Under the pieces are notes generated by a model. The model worked only from the letters and a program-made list of their open reading frames with translations, did not search any database and was not told where the DNA came from. DNA of 64,000 bases from Natrinema amylolyticus_A (GTDB taxonomy: Archaea; Halobacteriota; Halobacteria; Halobacteriales; Natrialbaceae): assembly GCF_042678045.1 (NCBI RefSeq), contig NZ_JBHUDI010000003.1, forward strand, positions 406,895 through 470,894, in the 5' to 3' direction. The position numbers were made by a program, and so were the translations under genes. Every line of letters begins with the position of its first letter. Positions within the stretch are counted from its first letter, which is position 1. Shown here piece after piece: positions 27,354 through 35,540 of the stretch.

Positions 27354-27454
27354 TGCTGGTGGAAGATAGTCAACACACGGCGGGTCTCCAGTTCCTTCGA
27401 AAAACGATAGCAAGCGGTGGCCTACATCTAAATTTGGGAGAGCAACGAATGTAA

Positions 27455-27670
27455 GGGACCTCGTATCGAGGATATTCGAAATGCCCCGACTCAGTGAGTA
27501 GTCATCCAATTCGACGGAGTGCCATTACCCATCATCTCGACTCGGACGTACCGAAGGCTATCGTCTCTGAACGGATGAACGTCTCCGAGAAGGTGCTTGA
27601 CCAGCACTATGACGCTCGAGACAAGGAGCAAAAACGCCAGAATCGGCGCAAATATCTTGATTCTGTGTAG
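27455..27670 (+). pseudogene. C-terminal relic of a second-type tyrosine recombinase
   Basis: This frame of 71 residues follows directly after an in-frame stop at 27452-27454. It reads SKCPDSVSSHPIRRSAITHH, then a VPKAIVSERMNVSEKVLDQHYD segment. That is the end of the common haloarchaeal XerC-like integrases, which carry HPIRR as the catalytic H-x-x-R box and the nucleophile Tyr in HYD. Everything upstream, including the first catalytic Arg, is missing. It is a different subtype from the intact integrase before it, so it records an earlier integration or recombination. Confidence 0.75.
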
Positions 27671-27734
27671 ACATCTTCCTAACGATAATTTTATTTAGAA
27701 TGACTTTCAGCTAATGATATAGCTATCTCTGAAC

Positions 27735-28481
27735 ATGTATAGACCATATTTCAATTGGATGACCTCCTTAGACGGTAAAATTCTAAAACGTTTAAAGGAT
27801 GAAGAACCGAGGGATGCCGAATGGTTGACAGAGAAAGTAAATATTCATATTCCAAATGATGATCATGAACACGATGTAGGTGAAATAAGGGAACACTGTG
27901 GGAAATTACAGGAAAAAGGATTTATATCGCTCAATAGTGGCAAATTCTGTCTAACAGAAACTGGAGAAAGATATCTGGAGGGAAATATAGATGAATATGA
28001 ACTGTATTCTTCTTCGGTTCCGATTCATATCCATTTCTCTCGTAAAATAGGTGGATGGACGCTGACATTGTTAGATGTCATTGAGAGTAACCAGTACTCT
28101 ACAATCAAAGATATAGACAAAGCACGAGACCAAGTTGAATACCATTTCTTGGACGTATTTAGCCAACGTTTCTACCAATATACGCTATTTTTGGCCATTA
28201 TTGTGGGTTTTTGGTTCTCTGACGGGTTAATTGATGGCTTTAAGCTTTGTATCCCGTTATATGAGATATTGACACTTCTGGGGACACTATTATTGGCCCG
28301 CAGTATAGTCCGTGGACGCTATGGTATTGCTGTAGAAACTGAAGAATCCGCTGGAAGAACGGCAGGAATGAATTCACCGGCTCTAATGCCTTCAGCAGTT
28401 CGAGCGACAGTTTATGATACAGTAGACGGCTTGTGGGGTGCAATCCTCATAGTGATTGGATTTTCATTCCAAGTAATGTAG
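27735..28481 (+). CDS. winged-helix protein with C-terminal membrane segments
   Basis: A 248-residue protein in AT-rich sequence. Residues 8-80 resemble a winged helix-turn-helix as seen in haloarchaeal plasmid regulators: ILKRLKDEEPRDAEWL, then CGKLQEKGFISLNSGKFCLTETGERYL. Residues about 135-185 contain two membrane segments (YQYTLFLAIIVGFWF and ILTLLGTLLLAR), with a further hydrophobic stretch at the C-terminus. That suggests a membrane-anchored DNA-binding regulator. A TATA-like ttttattta lies near 27695. No named family recognised. Confidence 0.65.
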   Translation: MYRPYFNWMTSLDGKILKRLKDEEPRDAEWLTEKVNIHIPNDDHEHDVGEIREHCGKLQEKGFISLNSGKFCLTETGERYLEGNIDEYELYSSSVPIHIHFSRKIGGWTLTLLDVIESNQYSTIKDIDKARDQVEYHFLDVFSQRFYQYTLFLAIIVGFWFSDGLIDGFKLCIPLYEILTLLGTLLLARSIVRGRYGIAVETEESAGRTAGMNSPALMPSAVRATVYDTVDGLWGAILIVIGFSFQVM

Positions 28482-28563
28482 CGATCCGATTGGAGAGAAG
28501 TTCGAGTGATTTATCTTCAAACATTAGATGTGGGTCAGAAATCGACTACCGCCGGGGTTAGGA

Positions 28564-29139
28564 TTACGCCCAATAGGCGAACGAAGTTACGTCATCAAGG
28601 CTCACGCAAGCAGTATCACTATCTATGAGAGTGCGGTCATTTGCCGCCTGTGCCTCACATTGGTATTTCCCAGATATGTCACACGGATAAGCGGCTTCAA
28701 CACCTGTTATATTCATCGTATCGAGAAAATCTATATTACTGTAACCTTCAAGATGGTTGTGTACACGTTCAATCGGTGTCACCGAATGGCCAACGTAATA
28801 AAGTGTTGAGGCTGTCCGCGTGAGTTCGACCCACAGGCGATATACCTTCCCATAGTCACCATGATGGACATAGTAACGACTTCGGTTTGCTTTTGTACGA
28901 ATCGCCTCAATGGGTATGGAATCAAACTCCACTATCCAATCACCCCCCTTTTCCGGGTAATCGTTCACCCACCCACGTTTGAGTGCTGTGGTCCTGATAT
29001 CCGAAACAGCCAACGTGCATTCGAGTACGTATACAGCAGGCATATTGTACTGAGATATCTCTGTGTTCTGTGGGGGCGATCGGCCTTCTACAATTGAGTT
29101 CAACGCATTCGTTAACCGAGCGTCAGCCTGAGGAGCCAT
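28564..29139 (-). CDS. GIY-YIG nuclease-like protein
   Basis: A protein of about 191 residues, unsure at the start. The pattern MPAVYVLEC, then LYYVGHSVTPIERVHNHL, then GVEAAYPC matches GIY-YIG domains: the first and second strand motifs, the catalytic Arg in the helix, and a downstream acidic residue. Between the two strand motifs lies an insertion of about 70 residues, as in other haloarchaeal members. It could be a homing-type or repair endonuclease. Possible starts are 29187, 29139 and 29043; the last gives the domain alone. Confidence 0.6.
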   Translation of the reverse strand: MAPQADARLTNALNSIVEGRSPPQNTEISQYNMPAVYVLECTLAVSDIRTTALKRGWVNDYPEKGGDWIVEFDSIPIEAIRTKANRSRYYVHHGDYGKVYRLWVELTRTASTLYYVGHSVTPIERVHNHLEGYSNIDFLDTMNITGVEAAYPCDISGKYQCEAQAANDRTLIDSDTACVSLDDVTSFAYWA

Positions 29140-29284
29140 AGAGAATAGCACAATCCATGGCAATTTCACTGTATTCAGGGATTGCATCGGCTAAAATCAG
29201 GAGATAACCTCAACACCCACCCGACAAGACTTCCGCCGATAAAACTAAAACCTACCCGAAGTGTCTTCCGTCCTCACAGACCGC

Positions 29285-29335
29285 ACAAGAGTCCAAGTAG
29301 CTCGCCTTCGCTGGTGGAGTAAACACACGAGGGGC
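29285..29335 (+). repeat. imperfect direct repeat, left copy
   Basis: Left of the small gene at 29381, this segment (ACAAGAGTCC...AAACACACGAGGGGC) resembles 29645-29699 on the right. There is good agreement over the first 16 and last 17 bases and divergence in the middle. Confidence 0.45.
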
Positions 29336-29380
29336 GCTTATTCAGGACAGATTTAATGTACTGAACTAACACTACTAACC

Positions 29381-29629
29381 ATGGTTAGTGAGTATACGCG
29401 TTGCTTGGTCTGTGGACAGAAGGTAGAGTTTCTCCATCCATACCACCACGAAGCAAAACACGATGTTCCTCTACCCCAAGACCACGAGTCCTACCTAAAC
29501 TGGGTAGCTGAGGTTTGGGACTTGCCAGATGACCATCCGGTTTTTGAGTCAGGCGAGCTAACAACTCCTGAAGGATGGGAACGGAACCGCGATCTCTTTT
29601 CTGACTGGCGTTCAAAGATTGCTCAGTAA
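29381..29629 (+). CDS. small zinc-finger-like protein
   Basis: An 82-residue protein starting MVSEYTRCLVCGQKV. One CxxC pair at residues 8-11 is followed by HPYHHEAKH, giving a plausible Cys2-His2 metal site, then an acidic Trp-rich second half. It is flanked on both sides by a related 50-base sequence, so the gene and flanks may move or be regulated as a unit. Function unknown. Confidence 0.55.
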   Translation: MVSEYTRCLVCGQKVEFLHPYHHEAKHDVPLPQDHESYLNWVAEVWDLPDDHPVFESGELTTPEGWERNRDLFSDWRSKIAQ

Positions 29630-29644
29630 TCCGACTCGGATTGT

Positions 29645-29699
29645 ACACGAGTCCGAGTGGTCTGCCTTTATTTAGAAGGATTGTAAACACACGAGGTGC
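29645..29699 (+). repeat. imperfect direct repeat, right copy
   Basis: The counterpart of 29285-29335, starting ACACGAGTCC and ending AAACACACGAGGTGC. The two copies flank the small zinc-finger-like gene at similar distances. Confidence 0.45.
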
Positions 29700-29884
29700 T
29701 ACATAAGCTTAAAAGAAGTTAATTCCAATTAATATAGCGATCAAAAACTCACCCTCTTCAAAAAGAAAGCGAATCAATATGTGATAAGAAGTGGTTTTCT
29801 CTCAATCGCTGCTGAAGAGCTATATTCGTCTTAAAATTGATGAGCGAATTTTATGTGTGGCGGTGTTGTTACCAAAGAGGAAAC

Positions 29885-30547
29885 ATGGTACTACACGATA
29901 TAATATTCGGGGTTGGATGGTGGAATATCGCATCTTTTCTTGTAGGAGCGCTTGTTGGCGGTATTCTTGGGCAACTTGTCCCAAATCTCTTGTATGATTT
30001 CATCAGAGGACCTAAAATACAGATCACAGGCACAATTAAAGAAGGTGGTAACTACTATTGTGAAGTTCTCAACAGTGGTAGAGGAAGAGCTGAGAATTGT
30101 ATCCCACGAATCAAATTGCAGGGACAGGGGGAATTTTCTCATTGGCAAAATCCTCGAGAAGGAGTTTTGGAACATGAGTCAAATAGCTTCTGGGTAGATA
30201 ACGGGAAAAAGAAATGTATAAACCGGGACGAGGTGGCAAAATTCCACCTATTTCAGTTAGACGAAGATGCCAGCCATGGCCTCAAAGTTAAATTGCCGAC
30301 AGAAGAGGGTTATGATTCTCCGCAAAAAATCCTAAAGGCTGAAAATGATTCAGAGTGGAGAGGGACTGATGATGTACGTGATTTTCAATCTATAGAATAT
30401 ACTGTTTCCAAGGTTGAAATCACATGTGGGAATACAACTAAAACTGAAGCACATATCAGACAGTTCCCTTGGGAAGACGAAGAAAAAGAAGCGAAGTTGA
30501 AATTATCGTTACTTACCAGACTACGCTTTAGTACTTCCTCCCGGTAA
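29885..30547 (+). CDS. membrane-anchored protein of unknown function
   Basis: From the ATG at 29885 the protein has 220 residues. There is one N-terminal membrane segment (IASFLVGALVGGILGQLV, about residues 12-30), then a soluble domain of beta character. Its start (PKIQITGTIKEGGNYYCEVLNSGRGRAENC) recalls immunoglobulin-like or NEW-type folds. It ends with a basic patch. An in-frame ATG at 29837 adds 16 residues before the membrane segment; a purine-rich gagga just before 29885 favours the shorter form. It is convergent with the LamG gene, with no gap. Confidence 0.6.
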   Translation: MVLHDIIFGVGWWNIASFLVGALVGGILGQLVPNLLYDFIRGPKIQITGTIKEGGNYYCEVLNSGRGRAENCIPRIKLQGQGEFSHWQNPREGVLEHESNSFWVDNGKKKCINRDEVAKFHLFQLDEDASHGLKVKLPTEEGYDSPQKILKAENDSEWRGTDDVRDFQSIEYTVSKVEITCGNTTKTEAHIRQFPWEDEEKEAKLKLSLLTRLRFSTSSR

Positions 30548-31228
30548 TTATGGTGTCCCCACATACTTCTGGTATATATTTCTAACCTCACGTTGTGAAA
30601 GATTACGGTCGTAGAAATAGATCTCATCTAAAATACCAGAAAAGCCTTCGTCTGTCATATCTCCAAGCAATAATGGTTCGGTGTTTGTGAGTTCAAGTTC
30701 TGCGTCGCCCAGATCTCTTAATTTAGAATTAATATAAAGTCTTGCATTTCCTGCTTCACGGACTACTGCGATAAAATACTCCTCACCTATCGATATTCCT
30801 GCTTCTAACTGTGTTGACCCAACATCATCCCAGAATGATGCTTTAATTTTACTATCTTCTATCCGTATCTCATATCCGCTTTCATTATCACTTTTCTGCA
30901 ATACTGTTCCCTCCTCTTGTGGAAGAAGGAAAAAACAAGAAGCAAAATCGTCAAGATCAAAATTAAATTTGCTATGTCCCCTCACTTCCACATGGTCACC
31001 AATATCAAAGGCAAGTGCTTGACTAATATTACCGTCAATCCGTGTTGGACCATATATTCGTCCATCATTCCCATTCTTTGACTCGTCGACTAACAGAATA
31101 CTTCCTTTCTTCTCTTCCATTGGATAAAAAGCTATCAGACCATCACGATCCACTGTTAATGCGGAACCTCGGTTATTTGTGTGAATTGTCCCTCTATCAA
31201 GAGACACCTTTGACACGTATTGGCTCAT
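30548..31228 (-). CDS. LamG / concanavalin A-like lectin-domain protein
   Basis: A 226-residue protein. Residues about 30-220 form a LamG (Laminin_G_3) jelly-roll domain: an opening LIAFYPMEE with NGNDGRIYG, a central VVREAGNARLYINSKLRDLG, and a closing GILDEIYFYDRNLSQREVRNIY, which is the hallmark of the family. No signal peptide is visible. Its ATG overlaps the stop of the upstream gene by four bases (ATGA), so they are translated together. In mobile elements such domains occur in receptor-binding or virion surface proteins, which is a possibility here. Confidence 0.75.
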   Translation of the reverse strand: MSQYVSKVSLDRGTIHTNNRGSALTVDRDGLIAFYPMEEKKGSILLVDESKNGNDGRIYGPTRIDGNISQALAFDIGDHVEVRGHSKFNFDLDDFASCFFLLPQEEGTVLQKSDNESGYEIRIEDSKIKASFWDDVGSTQLEAGISIGEEYFIAVVREAGNARLYINSKLRDLGDAELELTNTEPLLLGDMTDEGFSGILDEIYFYDRNLSQREVRNIYQKYVGTP

Positions 31229-31557
31229 GGAACACTCACCTTTGAATTGAAAAATGCGGACACATCTTTTGTAGTTCCCGTAGAATTGTTAATACGAATC
31301 TCCACTTTGTCACCGCTTACAGAAACCGACTTTGGTGGGGTATAACTTACAGAATCATCGTTGATTGAAATATACACAGAATTTGAACTTATACTGTAGA
31401 TTTCTAACTCAAGGCCGCTTGGGGCATCACCATTTCTGTCTGCAATGCCTGCAGAGTAAATATTTATTTGATTGTTTTTTGGAACTTGAAATCTATGGAG
31501 AACGTGTTTATCTGTGTCTCCAATAACTGTACACCCTTCTGCGAGTACGACTTCCAT
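31225..31557 (-). CDS. small beta-rich protein coupled to the LamG protein
   Basis: A 110-residue protein rich in Ser, Val, Asn and Ile with alternating hydrophobic residues, suggesting a beta sandwich. It has no signal peptide, no cysteine pair beyond one Cys, and no known motif. The overlap with the LamG gene points to a joint role, perhaps a structural subunit carrying the lectin domain; that is inference. Its sequence is strikingly less acidic than the core genes around the element. Confidence 0.6.
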   Translation of the reverse strand: MEVVLAEGCTVIGDTDKHVLHRFQVPKNNQINIYSAGIADRNGDAPSGLELEIYSISSNSVYISINDDSVSYTPPKSVSVSGDKVEIRINNSTGTTKDVSAFFNSKVSVP

Positions 31558-31998
31558 ATTTAACCGTCAACAAGAAGAGACAATAAACTATCCACATATA
31601 ATACTACACATTTTAAATATATGTAAAAATCTCTCTACAGTCAAATGGCCATGAGTCCGAGTGATTTTGGTGGCGAATGTGGTTAACACACTGCCGCCCA
31701 GTACACATATCTCGTAGGACAGCGACGGGTTCAGTTTCGAAAATCCGGGTAGGGCGTGGGGTTTATATTTGCTCCGGGAAGCCGTGAGAGTCCCGCTGAC
31801 GCGAGTTAGAGGCCCCTATACATGCCGAATTAGGGATGTCCGGGTTGTTTCACGAGAGGTAACAGATGTGTGCTCGAGGGAAGTTGCTCTCTATCCTAAG
31901 AGAACAGCAGTAAACACAGTGGGGGGTTAGTGGTGGCTACCGCACAAAACTTCCGGAAACACGTCCAATAGTAGTTAATAGGGGATACTTCCGGAACT
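31558..31998. other. intergenic region with GC-rich island and repeated palindrome
   Basis: About 440 bases without a gene. The left part is very AT-rich. From about 31730 it turns GC-rich, with a TATA-like gtttatattt at about 31759-31768. A structured-looking stretch follows (GGGA...TCCC and CGCTGACGCG), suggestive of a short non-coding RNA. Near the replication gene's stop there are two copies of the palindrome TTCCGGAA, at 31951-31958 and 31989-31996, 38 bases apart. Confidence 0.4.
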
Positions 31999-34791
31999 TT
32001 ACTCGGAGGTATCTCCCCATTTTACGTATCCAGTAGCATGCCTTTGATTCAGTGAATCACGTTCCCAGACGATCGTCCGACGGTCTTCGGGATGCTTGTC
32101 TTTCTTCGCAAGTCCATATTCTTCCAGTTTAGAGAGATGGTCACGAACCATGCGCTCTGAGATACTGGTCTCCTCTGCAATTTCAGTAGTCGTCAAACCC
32201 TGCCCGTCGTGATCCAAGGACAGGAGTTCATCCACGACCTCAGACATACCGTCGCTCCAGAGTTCTACTTCACCCCTCTCCTCAATAGGTATCCAGTCAG
32301 GGAGCGCCGCAGTGTGAACATACACCGTTGCGCCGTCATCGTCTCGACCGTAGCGCATGAGTGCCTGAAAGACGGAGTGCTCCCGCATATTTCGAAGCAC
32401 TAAATTCCCGAATGTACCGTAGTCGGTATCCATGCCATACCCGCGTCGTTCAACACGTTCGTCCGCCAACGCACCCCACCGCTTCACGTAGTCGTCCCCG
32501 TAATGCGGGCTCCCAGCGATAATACCGACGCGTTCATCGTCAAACTCATTTGACCCTTTGAATCCCCCGTAGTTCTTCATTGAACCCACAGAACTAAGCG
32601 ACCCCTTTTCCTGATACTGACTGATTGCAGTCTTGGAGGTTATTAGTGCAGGTGAGGTATCTTCTCGACGGGCAATGGCATCAAACAGTTCTCTGTCTTG
32701 TACTGGCTTGACGTGCTGACCACCAGAATACGGTTTCGAGGTCTGAGCAGTCTGGATAACGGTATAGTTGAGACACTCCGAAATATACTCACGCCGCTCG
32801 TCGTCGTCAAGTACACGTTGATGTTCCAGCTGATCGTCAACGACGAGATGCCACAGCTCCGGTATGGCAGTTCCATCAAGACCGACAACACCTATCGCAT
32901 CCGCAAGTGCCGGAGGGTTCACAAGGAAGAGGTCGCCCGAACTCCGATCACGGGCGGCAATATAACTTGTATCGATACTCGAATTGGTCTGGGCATCAAC
33001 CGTTACCGACTCCCATCCATTACCGAGATCTTTCGCGGCGAATACTGTGTAGGCGAGCACCGGTGACAAAGCGTGTGCGTCGTCTTTTGCATTTGCGAGA
33101 ACTCGTTGTCCATCACGAGTGAGCGTCTGCTTGTTAAACCACTCTCTGGCTGTATCACGATCGACTGACTCACCTCGATTTTCAACCAGATCAGTGAACT
33201 CGTCGAAGGGCGGGTCCTCAGCGTCATCGAGATATGCAGATACCGCCTTAGTTACTTCATCCCCGTTGAATTTTTGGACAAAATCGTCAACAGGTGATTC
33301 ATCGAAGACAGCTATTCGGTTTTCTACTGTTTGAGGCTTGTAGGCGTGGCTATAGTGCCCAATGAGAACGTCGTACTCGTCAGGATCGAAGTCCCATCTC
33401 TTCTTGAACGGGCACGCCCCCTCCTTATCGCACGGTAATTCTTCGCCGAAATGGCGGGATGCGTGGTTATGGATCTCATGCGGCATCGCTCCCCTCTCAT
33501 AGAGAGTAAGTACCTTATTTTTCCACTCTTCACCAAACTCTCCGCTCGCTGTGGGACAGTCCTCGTGGAAGCTCGGCAATTGTCTCGACGTTAAATCCTC
33601 TTGCTCACACCACCGTGTATACTCCTCATAGAGATCGTGGCGCGGTGCAAAGACAGTCAGCGGCGTCCCTGTGTTTGCCGCTCCTCGAATAACACCACTG
33701 CTCTTCCCCATAGCGGGAAGTGCGTCAACGAGTACATGTTCACCATCGGCGAGTGACTTATTGATAATACGTTGGCATCGGTCACGTGCCTGTTGGAGTG
33801 TCAGAGGGGATTTCTGCGTTGCTTCTCCTGAACGTGTTTGGGTGTTTGCAGTGTAATCCCTGCTGGAACTGATTGCAGTCTCAATGGTTCCTTCGCCGTA
33901 GGTGCGCCCGTCGGCGTGGTGTTCATCATCCCATTTCGCGCGATATAGATCTGACTTGCGAAACAGACGATCAATCCAGTTTTTATCATCGCCAGTCCAG
34001 TAAGCCAGCATACTACAGAGAGCGAGATCTGCTTCACTGTGCGACTCATAGCCAGTGGTATCCCCATGCCAAAGCCGTTTGAACTTTTCACCATTGTCTG
34101 CTGATTTCGCTTTCTCCAGAAGTTCTTGGTCAGAGGTGCTAATAGGTTCAGAGCGATTATGATCGCTCTCTACGGAGGGGCAACTGGTTGTCTCTGCACT
34201 GAGGTACTGAGCAGACACTTCTTCTAACGCGTCTTGCCGTCTCTCGACAGTCATCGGTGTTTCACTGACGTGCTTTCCGGTTACTGTGAAGAATTGACCG
34301 TCCTCATACATCTCTACATCTCCTTTCCGCTGTCGTTCAGCAGGGTGATCACCCTTCACGATGATATGAAGACCGGTCCCTGAGGGGCTATATTCCGTGT
34401 AGGAGTCAAGAGTATCGACAATCTCCTGTGCCCACTCATCGATGTGACCGTCTTCGACGCAGTCGTCAAGATCGATACCCACGTACGGACCTTGATTGGT
34501 GAAGACAAATCCAACACCATCCCTTTCATGCCTGATCACGGACTGCAACGTCTCGTCAAAAGCGGACCACGTTGAATCATCATCAGTACGTGCCCCGTCT
34601 CCACTGGGCTGAACGGGTTTTTTGCTGGGTTTACCGGAACCCTGATTGGAGTACTCCCAGCACACCCACCGCTCCTCTTCTTTCAATGAATTGGGGGTGG
34701 AATCTGCTTGGACTATCTCACTCGGGTCTTCCTCGTTTGAGGGATTTACTCGTGCCTTGGGGATCGTTTCTTCGTTGATTTCCTTGTTCAT
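31999..34791 (-). CDS. primase-polymerase / P-loop / winged-helix replication protein
   Basis: A 930-residue protein. The N-terminal 180 residues are a primase-polymerase of the phage NrS-1/plasmid type: ERWVCWEY opens it, YVGIDLDD carries the acidic catalytic pair, and SGTGLHIIV is the sxH-like motif. A helical domain follows, with RLFRKSDLYRAKW and GEGTIETAI, typical of these primases. Then comes a P-loop (ALPAMGKSSG, about residues 358-368), and a C-terminal winged helix (LTTTEIAEETSISERMVRDHLSKLEEYG). The ATG at 34791 is chosen; a GTG at 34797 adds two residues. It is the probable replication initiator of the element. Confidence 0.85.
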   Translation of the reverse strand: MNKEINEETIPKARVNPSNEEDPSEIVQADSTPNSLKEEERWVCWEYSNQGSGKPSKKPVQPSGDGARTDDDSTWSAFDETLQSVIRHERDGVGFVFTNQGPYVGIDLDDCVEDGHIDEWAQEIVDTLDSYTEYSPSGTGLHIIVKGDHPAERQRKGDVEMYEDGQFFTVTGKHVSETPMTVERRQDALEEVSAQYLSAETTSCPSVESDHNRSEPISTSDQELLEKAKSADNGEKFKRLWHGDTTGYESHSEADLALCSMLAYWTGDDKNWIDRLFRKSDLYRAKWDDEHHADGRTYGEGTIETAISSSRDYTANTQTRSGEATQKSPLTLQQARDRCQRIINKSLADGEHVLVDALPAMGKSSGVIRGAANTGTPLTVFAPRHDLYEEYTRWCEQEDLTSRQLPSFHEDCPTASGEFGEEWKNKVLTLYERGAMPHEIHNHASRHFGEELPCDKEGACPFKKRWDFDPDEYDVLIGHYSHAYKPQTVENRIAVFDESPVDDFVQKFNGDEVTKAVSAYLDDAEDPPFDEFTDLVENRGESVDRDTAREWFNKQTLTRDGQRVLANAKDDAHALSPVLAYTVFAAKDLGNGWESVTVDAQTNSSIDTSYIAARDRSSGDLFLVNPPALADAIGVVGLDGTAIPELWHLVVDDQLEHQRVLDDDERREYISECLNYTVIQTAQTSKPYSGGQHVKPVQDRELFDAIARREDTSPALITSKTAISQYQEKGSLSSVGSMKNYGGFKGSNEFDDERVGIIAGSPHYGDDYVKRWGALADERVERRGYGMDTDYGTFGNLVLRNMREHSVFQALMRYGRDDDGATVYVHTAALPDWIPIEERGEVELWSDGMSEVVDELLSLDHDGQGLTTTEIAEETSISERMVRDHLSKLEEYGLAKKDKHPEDRRTIVWERDSLNQRHATGYVKWGDTSE

Positions 34792-35540
34792 TGTCACTAT
34801 TTGGTTTGGTTGGCTGGTGATCAGATATGCCTCTGCTCAATAACGGACAAAGAACCGCTAAACCACCGACTATTCGGAAGGTTCTCTTTGTCTAATCTTG
34901 TTTCAGGCGTATGTCCGGTCTGTTACCGGATTAGAACCCATCAGCGGGCTCTAACTCTGTATAATAGACGAGACACCCGAGAAACTTATAGCTTGTCTGG
35001 TAAGTAATATATAGAGGGTGTTGCTCTGCAGAGATTATTGGCCGTACATGGGTTGTGAGAAGGTAGGAAACACACGACGAACATTTGGGCGCGGTGCGCC
35101 CTGAGGGCATAGCAGTCTGGTACTGTCCGAGGAACGGCACGGCGTGTGTTGACTCACTCTCAGCCCGGCATGACCCTACGGCGAAGGGAAGTGCAGTCTA
35201 CCCGCCAAGCAGAACCCACGGCCAAGAGGAAATGTGTTCAAGGCAGTTCTCAACCTCACCAACCCCTCCTTTGGGATGGAAGACTACCCTTGCACAAGCC
35301 GAATTAGTCGCACTTCCACTTCGGCCAGGCTTTTATCAATCCAGCAACTAAAGCCGAAAATCCGGTCTTAGACTGGGTAAAAATCTCTGAGCAGGAGGGC
35401 GCTTGTGAGCGGGAGCGCGGCCAGCAGATTTAATAAAAAATCATTAAGGTTGAGGCTCACGGGAAGCACGACTGAGCGGCCACCGTTCTGACAAGCACCG
35501 AGACAAGTTTGGGACTTTATTAACAGAAACCCAAACTCAC
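34792..35540. other. long non-coding region, candidate origin and non-coding RNA
   Basis: About 750 bases between the divergent replication protein and second recombinase, the natural place for a replication origin. It contains a perfect hairpin GGGCGC-GGT-GCGCCC (35087-35101) and a TATA-like aatatatag near 35005-35013. From about 35040 to 35350 the sequence is GC-richer than the rest of the element. One frame of 88 codons is open there, but its composition is not haloarchaeal, so a structured RNA is as likely as a gene. No clear iterons were found by eye. Confidence 0.4.

Noticed and set aside
35085..35351. 88-residue gene in the candidate origin region
   Set aside because: Composition is unlike haloarchaeal proteins and no motif is seen; kept only as part of the non-coding description.
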